Positions 1-7,406 of a stretch of DNA of 10,523 bases are shown piece by piece. Both the position numbers and the translations under genes were made by a program. Origin of the DNA: CBDUVZ01 sp965370805 (GTDB lineage: Bacteria > Hydrothermota > Tepidihabitantia > Tepidihabitantales > Tepidihabitantaceae); the NCBI GenBank assembly GCA_965370805.1, contig CBDUVZ010000106.1:1-10523 (forward strand). Reading direction: 5' to 3'. The notes beneath the pieces were generated by a model. The model was not told the origin of the DNA and did no database searches. It saw only the letters and a list, made by a program, of their open reading frames with translations. Every line of letters begins with the position of its first letter. Positions within the stretch are counted from its first letter, which is position 1.

Positions 1-144
1 GCCTAATGTACTCATGGAGCCGCAGCCATTTTCAACTAGGAAAGGGACAATCTCAAATCCCTGCCCGAAGCCGGTACCACCAAGGCAAACAGTTACATCT
101 ACGGAATCGGCACCGGGTCGGGTATTGTGTCCCCTTGGTTCCAT
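1..144 (-). CDS. 5' part of an unidentified protein, sixth gene of the operon (runs off the left edge)
   Basis: An open frame starts with ATG at 144-142 and continues without a stop for 48 codons to the window edge. The other two minus-strand frames here are closed or end in this stretch. GGAGG lies three bases upstream of the ATG, so the gene has a ribosome site, though at short spacing. The start is only 10 bases after the res stop codon, which suggests it is co-transcribed with the restriction operon. The visible N-terminus contains a hydrophobic strand followed by a glycine-rich loop (VTVCLGGTGFGQGFE), which could belong to a nucleotide-binding or Rossmann-like fold. I do not recognise the family, and too little is present to assign a function. 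Confidence 0.6.
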   Translation of the reverse strand, partial: MEPRGHNTRPGADSVDVTVCLGGTGFGQGFEIVPFLVENGCGSMSTLG

Positions 145-154
145 TGCCCTCCAG

Positions 155-2833
155 CTACTTCTCTTGCTCGACAAATGCCGCTCGAAGATCCGCGAACGTC
201 TTCGGCCTGTATTGCTCCCACTTCTCCTGCCGAACGAACAAGGCCTGAAAACGCCGTCGGCCATCCCTTTCCGTAGCATCCCGGCACCACTGTTGCAGTC
301 GCTTCCACTTCTGCGGGTCTTCTATGTCCTCGCGGCCTTTGGTCTCGATGATCCAGATATCCATTGGTGTCTGCTTGACCAGGAAATCCGGGTAGTAGTT
401 GGCGATGCCGCCGGTGGCGGTGCGATATTCAATCTTGAACCCGACGCCCATCGAATTCTTGGCGAACGACACAATGTCATCACTGCTATCAAGGAATGCC
501 GCGAACTCCAATTCGAAGGCATTGTCGCCGATGACCTTGTTGAAGATGGAACGCTTGGACACCAGGAAACCCTGGTCCTTGACCACAAATGGTCGTACCT
601 TGCTCAGTTTGATTGAATCCTGCACAACGGTTGTGCCTCGGTCCCGCACAGTCAGGGCATTGATTGCCTTCTTGAACGTCTCAAGGATCGAGCGGGTTAC
701 CGCAACTTCAGACAGATTACGCAGGACGTTGGGGTCGTCCAGGTCTACCGGCCTCTCAAACAGGCTTCGCTCCATGAACTGCTTGAGCTTCCCGAACAGA
801 ACATCGAACCCGCCCACAAGTCTCAGGTTCCGCATGATGGTGCGGGCGAAGTATCCGACCGCGGCCTGGTGGGACGGCGAGAACATGGTGTCGAGCACGG
901 TCGTGTGGCTGACAGCGTTGGTGTCCAAGTCCTTGAACACTATCTCGCGCTGTTCGTCCTCTGAGAAGACCCTGATGGGCAATCCCGGCCGTGGCAACCG
1001 GTCCAGGTCCAACTCGTCCAGAACCTTGTATTCCCGGTAGACACGCGGGGCCAACACCGGCATCTCGATGTCCAGAGAGTCGATGTCTTTCTGTTTGTTA
1101 TACCGGTCAACCTCAACCACAAGCGGCGACTTCCCTTTAGTGCCCGGCCCCATCGGGATATGCTCCAGTTCTACCCCTTCGCTGCGAATCGACTCGACGA
1201 AATCCATGAAGGCGTCGGTACCGACCACGCTGACCCTTTCAGTTACGCCCGTACCGCGGAACATGGGTCGCAGTCCCCTGCCCAAAGTCTGCTCGGGCAG
1301 TATCCGGCTCTTCGCCTTGTAGGGCCGCAACCCAACCATGGCTACTACGTTCTCTACGTCCCATCCTTCACGCAGCATCATCACCGATACTATTGCCTTG
1401 CACGGATTCTCGAACTCGTCTATCTGCCGACTCTGCTTGCGGAGTTTCTCCAGTTCCTTCTTACCCTTGCCGGTGCTGGTCTCGGTGACCTCGCCATTCC
1501 TCTTGGTGTGAATGACCAACACTGCATCGCGCAACTCCGGATACCGGGCTCTGAGGTACTCACCCACCTCGTCGCAGTTCTTCGTGTCGTCGGTCATCAC
1601 GAACAGCACGGATTTCTTCTGGACCTCCAGCCGCTCGTAGGTCTTCTTCCACTCCAGGTATCCCAGGTGCAGGTAATCCTCGTACTGCTCGGTGAACTTG
1701 TCGCTGGGTTTCTCTCCAAGCTTTGCCCGCGACGCCTCATCCGGAAGCACCGGCGTCTTCACAATCCCTTGACGGATTGCCTCCACCAGCGGGTAGTCGC
1801 ACACTGTCTGCACGAATATGGCTCCACTGCTGTGCTTCGGTGTTGCGGTGAAGTCCAGTTGCAGGGACAGGCGGCTATCCTTCAGGCGAAGTCGGCTGGA
1901 GATGTCCTCGATGTTCTTGAACCACGCCATGTTCGGGTCGTGGATGTGATGCGCTTCATCGTTCAGTACAACCAGGTCCGGCACGTCCCGGATAATCTGG
2001 TCCAGGTCCACCTGCCGGTCCGTGGTCTTGCCTTTGGGTTTCTTTCCGAGGAAGTAGTCGGTCGTATCCGGGTCGTCGAATGACGGCTCGGCCCCGGTTT
2101 CAAAGACCCGGTGGATATTCGTCAGGAAGATATTGCCCGAGTCTGATATTACCCCAACCTCGTCCTGAATGTGAAGCGTAATCTGGAAATCATCCTGCCA
2201 ATTCTGTCCCTGGTATCCGTTCTCGGGCAGCACCGGGTCTTTGTGGAATATCTTCAGGCCGTCGAAGTCCTGCCTGAGCCGGTCCAGGACGATGATATTC
2301 GGGGCGATAACCAGGAAGTTGGTGCTCAGGTCGGACTCAGATTCGTACCGCTTGTGGAAATATGCCCAGGCAATCAGCAGCGTCATCACCTTGGTCTTGC
2401 CGCTCCCGGTTGCCATCTTCAGCACGTACCGGGTCCAATCCTCGTCGAACATCCCCTTGGATACCCGCCCGGACGAGTCGTACCGGATCAAGGCGTAAGG
2501 ATCCCGGGCGTCCTCAATTTCGTAGAGCCAGATTGCGGTTTCTACGGCCTCGCGTTGGGCGAAGTAGTACTGGAACTGCTTCAGCGCGCCGTCGGCATCA
2601 GGCTGGAAATGCTCGGTCTGAAACCAGTGATTCAGCAGCGCCCTGGTCGTATCACTCGCACCGTCATAGCCGCTGTCCCGCCACGCCTTCACTCCTTTGC
2701 GGACCTTGTACACCAGCGGCGGCAGCAACGTGGCGTAACCTGTCTCCGTGAATATCTCTTCTCCCGGATACCACCGGATATCCGGGTTCAGTATCGCGTG
2801 CGGGTCGGTCGGAAAGTCCGGGCTGAGTCCCAT
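155..2833 (-). CDS. res: Type III restriction enzyme Res subunit (SF2 helicase plus PD-(D/E)XK nuclease)
   Basis: An 892-residue protein, the usual size for type III Res. In the known family Res works with Mod: it translocates or slides on DNA using ATP and cuts next to unmodified sites. Visible helicase motifs are Walker A ATGSGKT (residues 141-147), DEAH (292-295) after a hydrophobic strand, FTATP motif III (328-332), and EQTLGRGLRP motif VI (about 514-523). The C-terminal nuclease is intact: a conserved Glu near 776, YPDFLV (814-819, catalytic Asp 816) and IIETKG (828-833, Glu 830 and Lys 832). Its ATG is 6 bases after the PIN gene stop, with only a weak AGG nearby, so translation is probably coupled. 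All catalytic motifs are present, so it looks functional. The helicase-nuclease assignment is secure; the type III assignment rests on the architecture and on the mod gene in the same operon. Confidence 0.95.
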   Translation of the reverse strand: MGLSPDFPTDPHAILNPDIRWYPGEEIFTETGYATLLPPLVYKVRKGVKAWRDSGYDGASDTTRALLNHWFQTEHFQPDADGALKQFQYYFAQREAVETAIWLYEIEDARDPYALIRYDSSGRVSKGMFDEDWTRYVLKMATGSGKTKVMTLLIAWAYFHKRYESESDLSTNFLVIAPNIIVLDRLRQDFDGLKIFHKDPVLPENGYQGQNWQDDFQITLHIQDEVGVISDSGNIFLTNIHRVFETGAEPSFDDPDTTDYFLGKKPKGKTTDRQVDLDQIIRDVPDLVVLNDEAHHIHDPNMAWFKNIEDISSRLRLKDSRLSLQLDFTATPKHSSGAIFVQTVCDYPLVEAIRQGIVKTPVLPDEASRAKLGEKPSDKFTEQYEDYLHLGYLEWKKTYERLEVQKKSVLFVMTDDTKNCDEVGEYLRARYPELRDAVLVIHTKRNGEVTETSTGKGKKELEKLRKQSRQIDEFENPCKAIVSVMMLREGWDVENVVAMVGLRPYKAKSRILPEQTLGRGLRPMFRGTGVTERVSVVGTDAFMDFVESIRSEGVELEHIPMGPGTKGKSPLVVEVDRYNKQKDIDSLDIEMPVLAPRVYREYKVLDELDLDRLPRPGLPIRVFSEDEQREIVFKDLDTNAVSHTTVLDTMFSPSHQAAVGYFARTIMRNLRLVGGFDVLFGKLKQFMERSLFERPVDLDDPNVLRNLSEVAVTRSILETFKKAINALTVRDRGTTVVQDSIKLSKVRPFVVKDQGFLVSKRSIFNKVIGDNAFELEFAAFLDSSDDIVSFAKNSMGVGFKIEYRTATGGIANYYPDFLVKQTPMDIWIIETKGREDIEDPQKWKRLQQWCRDATERDGRRRFQALFVRQEKWEQYRPKTFADLRAAFVEQEK

Positions 2834-2839
2834 AGCCTG

Positions 2840-3385
2840 TCAGGAAAGCAGACGTCGGTTGGCGGTCAGGATGGGAATGTCGGGTTCCGTGAATCCGGCA
2901 TCGTTGGTAACCAGGGTCAGTCCCTGTCGGCGACAGAGCTCTGCTATCATGAGGTCATTGAAGTCCCGTTTGCCGGTCTCGAAATCGGAGACCAGCCTGG
3001 CAGTATCGAACTGGCTGAACGGCACGTCTATCGGCCTGCTGTTTCTGAGCACAGCCCTGACTTCGAAGGCCACAGCGCGGGCGACATCCTTGAAGTGCTC
3101 GCTCTCACAGAACTTCCGGAAGGTATCCGGAAGAGAAAGGTTACTGTCTCTCGCAATGTCATACTTGACGTGGGCTGACCTGTTGGCGAACTCAGCCAGA
3201 ACCAGATTATCCACGAGGATGGTACACCGGGCGTTCAGCATGTCGGCGAGGGCTCGAGAGTACAGACGCTCCCAGAACCCACTTGGCCTGAGCGGTACGT
3301 AGCAGTAGAGCCAGACATTGGCGTCGAGCAGTAGCTGCTCGTCGGGCTGAAACCGGTACCGGGCAATATCGACCGCGCTACTCAT
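2840..3385 (-). CDS. PIN-domain ribonuclease-like protein
   Basis: A 181-residue protein with the PIN fold pattern. LLLDANVWLY (residues 18-27) carries the first acidic residue, Asp 21. Glu 65 follows in LVLAEFANR, Asp 141 and Asp 144 lie in RDFNDLMIAEL, and TNDAGF near the end supplies Asp 162. These are the metal-binding acids expected of PIN nucleases, which as VapC-type toxins or RNA-processing enzymes cut RNA. It is somewhat longer than typical VapC proteins (about 130-140 residues). The ATG overlaps the STAS-like gene stop by 8 bases (ATGAGTAG) and no strong ribosome site is visible, so translation is probably coupled. There is no classic small VapB antitoxin beside it; the upstream STAS-like protein occupies that place. 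An RNase role inside a restriction operon is an inference. Confidence 0.85.
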   Translation of the reverse strand: MSSAVDIARYRFQPDEQLLLDANVWLYCYVPLRPSGFWERLYSRALADMLNARCTILVDNLVLAEFANRSAHVKYDIARDSNLSLPDTFRKFCESEHFKDVARAVAFEVRAVLRNSRPIDVPFSQFDTARLVSDFETGKRDFNDLMIAELCRRQGLTLVTNDAGFTEPDIPILTANRRLLS

Positions 3386-3740
3386 CCGGCGTTTCGCCCG
3401 TGGCGTCGCGGACGATCTCCTGAAACCGCTCCGGGTTCTTGAAGTAGACCTTAGCCGTGTCCACGACCCGCTTCAGCAGGGCCAGGTCGTCCTGCTCCAT
3501 ATCCACAACCTTCAGTTGGGCGCGAATCTGTTCCTCGGTGAACTCGCCGCTATAGAGCTGGCCGATAGCCGCGTTCAGGAACGCCGATGTCAGGCTGTCG
3601 ACATTCAGAAAGGAAAGCTCAACCTGCCGGTCCTGTCGCAGGGCTGAAGCGACCTGCTCATAGACCTTCTGCCCGTCGTCAGAGGCCACGCACAACCTGT
3701 TTCCTACCACTTCGAAGACGCTGACTTTCAAGGTTTCCAT
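3378..3740 (-). CDS. STAS-like domain protein (DUF4325 type)
   Basis: About 120 residues from the preferred start. The frame also opens at 3755, but there is no ribosome site before that ATG. AGGAGG lies exactly five bases before the ATG at 3740-3738, so I take METLKVSVFEV as the true N-terminus. The body has the STAS-like pattern: a strand with RQVELSFLNVDSLTSAFLN, in which the segment after the strand corresponds to the loop and helix that meet the partner kinase or ATPase in STAS proteins. The C-terminal part is helical and charged. This matches DUF4325-type proteins as I know them. STAS domains usually bind a GHKL ATPase partner or sense ligands; here the gene directly follows such an ATPase after an 18-base gap and overlaps the PIN gene. 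The predicted role is a regulatory partner or antitoxin-like regulator, which is inference. Confidence 0.75.
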   Translation of the reverse strand: METLKVSVFEVVGNRLCVASDDGQKVYEQVASALRQDRQVELSFLNVDSLTSAFLNAAIGQLYSGEFTEEQIRAQLKVVDMEQDDLALLKRVVDTAKVYFKNPERFQEIVRDATGETPDE

Positions 3741-3758
3741 CATCTCCTCCTGCATGAA

Positions 3759-4670
3759 TCAGAGAATGTCGTCCGGACCAAGCTCGGATGCCAGACAGTA
3801 CGATTTCTTGTCCGCGGTGTTCAACTCCAGGTTCACAATTGTGCCCGGGAAGGGATACTCCAGGGCTGAAGCATGTATGCTTTCGCCCTTCTGCTCCCAG
3901 TATCCCCGGTCGGACACAATCTGCACCCGCCCGCCATTCAGTCTAGTGAACTCGCGCAGCAACTTCAAGCCCAACCCGCCGGGGACACTTCCGGTCTTGG
4001 TTGTGTTTGACCCGGTAACGGCCCATTCGATGGCCTTCTCAGCCGGGAAGTCCTGCTTGGTATGCCGGCACAGTTTCTCTCTCATCCCAACCCCGAGGTC
4101 GGCTACCGAGATATCCAACCGGCGGACTCTGGGATAGAACTGCCCGCACACATAAATGCCGAGTCGGGTTTCCGAATGCATAACCGCATTGCTGAATATC
4201 TCAAAGATACCCTCAAGGAACTTCTTCCGTAATCCGGCTGTCATCTCAGGGATATCCTTGCCCTGCATGTGCTGGTTGATGTACTCGCCAAAGAAACGGT
4301 CGTCTCCGGGCTCAAGACGCTGATAGGAAACGGTTGTTTCAAGCACGTCAGGAAGACGGACTCGACCATAATGACTCAGGAACCCGTTGCGCGACAGGAT
4401 ATTTGTGATTCCGGGTTCTACATCGGTGATGAAAATCGAGTTCGGAGCACGGCTGGCGCGGTACAGAATTGCTCCCAAGGGAGCGCTCAGGTTGGCGTCA
4501 AACCAGGTGACGTGCTCGAAGCTGAGTTCGATGCTCTCATACTGCAGCCCGTCAAGTTGTTGAGCAAGCAGAGCCAATCGCGAGAACCCTGCGAGATTGC
4601 TCTTGAACGCCCACGTGAAAGGAGAAAACCCGGTCTCTTGGGGCTGTGCCTCGGTGAGCAGTATCTTCAC
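3759..4670 (-). CDS. GHKL-type ATPase with STAS-like N-terminal region
   Basis: The open frame extends back to 4817, but that upstream part lies inside mod. The likely start is GTG at 4670-4668, which overlaps the mod stop as GTGA and has GAGGTG five bases upstream; this gives 303 residues. Residues of about 45-100 (IELSFEHVTWFDANLSAPLG and following) resemble a STAS fold. Residues of about 145-290 form a histidine-kinase-like ATPase: N-box GIFEIFSNAVMHS (Asn 161), G1 box DLGVGM (191-196), G2 box GGLGLKLL (231-238) and a final Gly in PGTIVNLEL. There is no phosphoacceptor His dimerisation domain and no receiver, so it is not an ordinary sensor kinase. SpoIIAB/RsbW-type anti-sigma kinases use this ATPase fold and bind STAS proteins, and the next gene is STAS-like. 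Its action on Mod, Res or PIN is inferred from position only. Confidence 0.85.
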   Translation of the reverse strand: MKILLTEAQPQETGFSPFTWAFKSNLAGFSRLALLAQQLDGLQYESIELSFEHVTWFDANLSAPLGAILYRASRAPNSIFITDVEPGITNILSRNGFLSHYGRVRLPDVLETTVSYQRLEPGDDRFFGEYINQHMQGKDIPEMTAGLRKKFLEGIFEIFSNAVMHSETRLGIYVCGQFYPRVRRLDISVADLGVGMREKLCRHTKQDFPAEKAIEWAVTGSNTTKTGSVPGGLGLKLLREFTRLNGGRVQIVSDRGYWEQKGESIHASALEYPFPGTIVNLELNTADKKSYCLASELGPDDIL

Positions 4671-6976
4671 ACCTTCACCTCGACCACTTTGGTCGTGTCG
4701 TTGCCGAAGATGTCGATTACTTTGACCGCAATCTTGTACCGGCCTTTCTTTCCGTACTCTTGGGATGCGCTGGTCAACTCCAGGGTCCGGTCCCGCCGCG
4801 TGCGGAAGCTCTGCCACTCATTCTCGAAGATGTAGTTGCCGGTCCAGACTTCGCGTTCCTCGTCCCCTTCTTTCACGCGGATGATTTCCTTCTTGTCCTC
4901 GTAGTCGAAGTCCACCGACCAGTAGTCAATCCAGTCAGTCCACTTCCTGGTCAGGACGTCCTTGGTAACCTTGCCCTTCTTGTCCTTCGCGATTCTGACC
5001 ACCTGTCCATCCAGGACGGTCACCTTGCTCCCGCCCCGCTTGAGCTTCCCGGCCAGAACGTCCAGATCGTCCTGCCGGTAGAACACCCCGAAGTCCTTCA
5101 ACGTCACCGTTACTTTCTTGCCCTTCACCTTCGGCATGACCTCGACATAAGCCACGTCATAGAACTTCACCTGACCCCGGTCGACCGCCCGCCGGTCGAA
5201 TACGTCATTCGGAATGTACTTCAGGCTCAGGCTTACGCCCTTGGTCCTTGCTTCGTCCTGAACCATTGGAGTCAGGCTCATCTCGAACTCAAACCCCAGA
5301 ACGTCCACCTTGCTGATTTGCTTCTTGCGGCACCCGGCCACGATGTCGCTCACCTGGGCCAGAGTCACCGGTGCATCAATCGGCCCGACCACAACCGCGG
5401 TTGAGCCTTTCTTGCCGTGGAACGGCGGCATCTGGAACACCCGCTCCGCCTTGTACGCAGACAGAATCAGGGTCAGGTAGTGCTCCTCTTTCTGCGCCAC
5501 GACCTGCTCCTTCTCCTTCTGGGAGAGGGAAGGGGTGAGGGTTGTCAGCCAATACTGCCGCTCGTACTTGCCCAGGTTCAGAATCTCGAAGCTCCGATAG
5601 GGCTTGCCCGTGGCCCTGAGTTCCCGCTGAACCCCAATCAGTCGCTTTCGGGAAGTGTGGATGGCAAACCGGCCAAGGTCACACCCAATCCACTTCCGGC
5701 CTAGCTTCTCAGCGACTGCCAGCGTTGTCCCAGAGCCGCAGAAGAAATCAGCGACCAAGTCGCCTTCGTTGGAGGAAGTTTTGATGATGCGTTCGAGCAA
5801 CGCCCCTGGCTTCTGGGTGTCGTAGCCCAGCCACTCGCTTTTCGCTGTGCCTTTTGACATACCTCGGATGAAGCTCACATCGGTCCATATCGTCTGCAGA
5901 GGGGTCCCTTTGGATTCATCGAGGTACCTCTTCTCGTATGCTCTCCCCGACGAGGAGTACACGAGTCTGCCTTCCTTTTCCAGCCTACGCATGACCTCAA
6001 TGCGATACGCCCAGTGTCTACCTGGAGGTGGATAGCATCCATACCACTTGTAGTGAGCTTCGGTGCCCTTCCGGTCACCAGGCGCACTTGCATCGGCTCT
6101 GTTGAAGTACCGCACAGTTCCCTTCAGTATCTTGACCCCAAGACGGTTGACTAGTGTTTCCGTGGCGATTTCTTCGCTCGAGTACCATGTCTTGGCCGTC
6201 TCGGGACTGAGCGGCACGTACTGCTTGTTGAATACAAAGCTGTTGCCCTTTCTGAAGTACAGTATCGTGTCGTGGATATTGCCGTAGTCGTCAGTGAAAC
6301 TCTGTGCGTCCTTCCTTTTCCAGATTATATCGGCAGCAAACTTCCTCGGGCCAAACACCTCATCCAGTATCAACCTCAAGTAGTGCCCGACGTGCCAATC
6401 GCAGTGCAAGTAGATGCTGCTTTCCTCAGCCATCAGACCGTGCATCAGCCGCAGCCTTTCGTACATATAGTCTGCATAGCGCTCGCCATGTTCACCCCAT
6501 GTGTCTCGATACGCCAGCTCCTCTATGACGCTGGGTTGTTTCACCAAGCTGTCATCGCCGATGTCGATGTCAACCGAGAAGTCGGCTCCGACATCAAACG
6601 GCGGGTCGATGTAGATCAGCTTGAGCCCGCCGGCTTCTTCTATCTCGCGGCGGAGCGGGCCGTTCTTGAGCGACGATAGTATCAGCTTGTTGTCGCCCCA
6701 GATGAGTTTGTTGGTCCAGCCCTTTGACTGCCTGCCGCGAGTGTCGGCACCAAACAGGTTGCCGGCGACCTTGCGGACTTCGCCTCGGGGTTCGTCGATA
6801 TGCTCAATGGACTGGAACGGCAGGACGACGTTGGTTACTTCGCTGGTCTTGCCCTGCCAGACGAGTTCAACCTCGGGCGCGTCGGCGAACAACAGAAGCT
6901 TGTACTTCTGCGGCAGCGGCCGCCCCTGGTCAATGCAGTTCTTGATTATCTGCTTGTCCCGGTCACTCAGATTCAT
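4667..6976 (-). CDS. mod: Type III restriction-modification DNA methyltransferase (Mod)
   Basis: A 769-residue protein. It has catalytic motif IV LIYIDPPFDVG (DPPF at 124-127, the adenine-N6 type) followed by the AdoMet-binding motif I DFFCGSGTT (410-418), preceded by TQKPGALLERI. The order IV then I is the beta-class arrangement used by type III Mod proteins. The target recognition region should lie between them (about residues 215-385), which includes DIIWKRKDA and YNRA-like segments. In known systems Mod methylates one strand of a short asymmetric site and also gives Res its specificity. The ATG has GGAGGG six bases upstream. A 15-residue stretch at 478-492 looks like an in-frame repeat insertion (listed separately). 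The C-terminal 250 residues carry no motif I can name, but such tails are common in this family. No simple-sequence tract suggesting phase variation is seen. Confidence 0.95.
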   Translation of the reverse strand: MNLSDRDKQIIKNCIDQGRPLPQKYKLLLFADAPEVELVWQGKTSEVTNVVLPFQSIEHIDEPRGEVRKVAGNLFGADTRGRQSKGWTNKLIWGDNKLILSSLKNGPLRREIEEAGGLKLIYIDPPFDVGADFSVDIDIGDDSLVKQPSVIEELAYRDTWGEHGERYADYMYERLRLMHGLMAEESSIYLHCDWHVGHYLRLILDEVFGPRKFAADIIWKRKDAQSFTDDYGNIHDTILYFRKGNSFVFNKQYVPLSPETAKTWYSSEEIATETLVNRLGVKILKGTVRYFNRADASAPGDRKGTEAHYKWYGCYPPPGRHWAYRIEVMRRLEKEGRLVYSSSGRAYEKRYLDESKGTPLQTIWTDVSFIRGMSKGTAKSEWLGYDTQKPGALLERIIKTSSNEGDLVADFFCGSGTTLAVAEKLGRKWIGCDLGRFAIHTSRKRLIGVQRELRATGKPYRSFEILNLGKYERQYWLTTLTPSLSQKEKEQVVAQKEEHYLTLILSAYKAERVFQMPPFHGKKGSTAVVVGPIDAPVTLAQVSDIVAGCRKKQISKVDVLGFEFEMSLTPMVQDEARTKGVSLSLKYIPNDVFDRRAVDRGQVKFYDVAYVEVMPKVKGKKVTVTLKDFGVFYRQDDLDVLAGKLKRGGSKVTVLDGQVVRIAKDKKGKVTKDVLTRKWTDWIDYWSVDFDYEDKKEIIRVKEGDEEREVWTGNYIFENEWQSFRTRRDRTLELTSASQEYGKKGRYKIAVKVIDIFGNDTTKVVEVKV
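5501..5545 (-). repeat. REP-like intergenic repeat captured in frame inside mod
   Basis: On the coding strand the run CCCTCACCCCTTCCCTCTCC, followed by CAGAAGGAGAAGG, encodes TLTPSLSQKEKEQ (Mod residues about 478-492). From general knowledge, CCCTCACCCC-N-CCCTCTCCC followed by a purine-rich arm is a very widespread dispersed repeat in many bacterial genomes, and it often reads as PSLSQ or PTLSQ when it falls in a gene. The second arm here is only a partial complement of the first, so the hairpin is degenerate. It lies between motif I and the C-terminal domain and keeps the reading frame. Confidence 0.5.
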
Positions 6977-7015
6977 CTACAACCCTCCGCTCGTTGTCCG
7001 CTTCCTGCTGCTCAT
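6977..7015 (-). CDS. Possible 12-codon leader peptide directly ahead of mod
   Basis: ATG at 7015-7013 opens a frame reading MSSRKRTTSGGL with TAG at 6979-6977, immediately next to the mod ATG (TAGATG). The predicted transcript start from the promoter at 7024-7052 falls at about 7015-7018, so this frame could begin at or very near the 5' end of the mRNA (leaderless). The mod ribosome site GGAGGG lies inside its last codons, so ribosomes ending here would load onto mod. No conservation can be judged from one sequence, and the frame may be accidental. Confidence 0.25.
   Translation of the reverse strand: MSSRKRTTSGGL
6981..6987 (-). promoter_or_regulatory. Ribosome binding site of mod
   Basis: On the minus strand GGAGGG stands about six bases before the mod ATG, which fixes the start at 6976 and leaves a transcript leader of only about 40 bases. 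Confidence 0.75.
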
Positions 7016-7023
7016 CACCAGCC

Positions 7024-7052
7024 AGCATAGTGACGGAGTGCTGTCCAGTCAA
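7024..7052 (-). promoter_or_regulatory. Sigma70-like promoter of the restriction operon
   Basis: The minus strand reads TTGACT (7052-7047), a 17-base spacer, then TATGCT (7029-7024). The -35 box has five of six consensus bases and the spacer is ideal. The predicted start is near 7017, about 40 bases before the mod ATG. No comparable promoter was noticed between the operon genes, which agrees with a single transcript for mod, ATPase, STAS, PIN, res and the sixth frame. Confidence 0.7.
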
Positions 7053-7323
7053 GCGGGAACGGGCAGACCGCTAACCGCTGACTGCCGGAGGGCGAAGTGC
7101 AATCGGAGTGCTACGACTGACCGCGCCGTGCTTGGGCCTGCAATGCGCTCCCTGACCGTACTTCAGGAAGTATGACGGGCAAATTGCGGAGTGCAGAAAT
7201 ACCCGGGACACTTCCCGTATTTCAGAGTCTCAGGAGTGTCAAGGGACAAAACCGCTCTCTCGCCCCGGCGGCGCAGGCGGGCGAGCGGGGCGTCTGCTGC
7301 AGGTCCATGTTGGTTTTCCTCCC
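7053..7323. other. Intergenic stretch without a supported gene
   Basis: This stretch lies between the operon promoter and the first 57-base repeat. It holds a bulged hairpin (7196-7223) and a short imperfect hairpin around ACTTCAGGAAGT (7159-7170). On the minus strand an ATG at 7308 with GGAGG nine bases upstream opens only 28 codons with no recognisable content. I see no RNA gene and no mobile element. Confidence 0.5.
7196..7223. repeat. Bulged hairpin GAAATAC...GTATTTC
   Basis: GAAATAC (7196-7202), a CC bulge, GGG (7205-7207), the loop ACACTT, CCC (7214-7216) and GTATTTC (7217-7223) form a 10-pair stem with a two-base bulge. No T-run follows on either strand, so it is not a typical intrinsic terminator, although it lies downstream of the 7407-7844 gene. 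Parts of it (AATACCCGG, ACTT, ATTTCAGAG) recur in the same order at 8985-9071, where about 60 extra bases separate the halves. Confidence 0.5.
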
Positions 7324-7380
7324 CGAAGTACCGATTCAGCAGCGACTGAAACTGATGCTCGGCCTGGCGCAGGGCTTTGC
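7324..7380 (-). repeat. 57-base dispersed repeat, copy 1
   Basis: Begins CGAAGTACCGATTCAGCAGC on the plus strand. By hand alignment it matches copy 3 at 52 of 57 positions. Read on the minus strand it encodes KALRQAEHQFQSLLNRYF, and three of the five differences from copy 3 are synonymous. The minus-strand end runs straight into GGGGAGG and an ATG. It lies just downstream of the 7407-7844 gene. Confidence 0.85.
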
Positions 7381-7406
7381 CGAGGGCCGACGCGACCGAC
7401 TCCCGG

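Noticed and set aside
1160..3178. Long plus-strand open frames opposite res (307 and 335 codons)
   Set aside because: They are antisense shadows of res and the PIN gene, whose domains are clear; the plus frames have no recognisable motifs or ribosome sites.
4671..4817. N-terminal extension of the ATPase reading frame into mod
   Set aside because: The extension is an out-of-frame reading of conserved mod sequence; the GTG at 4670 has a well-spaced ribosome site and a GTGA overlap with the mod stop.
7223..7308. A 28-codon minus-strand frame with a GGAGG site (MDLQQTPRSPAC...)
   Set aside because: It is short, of low-complexity composition, and has no conserved features; the ribosome-site-like sequence may belong to the repeat boundary.
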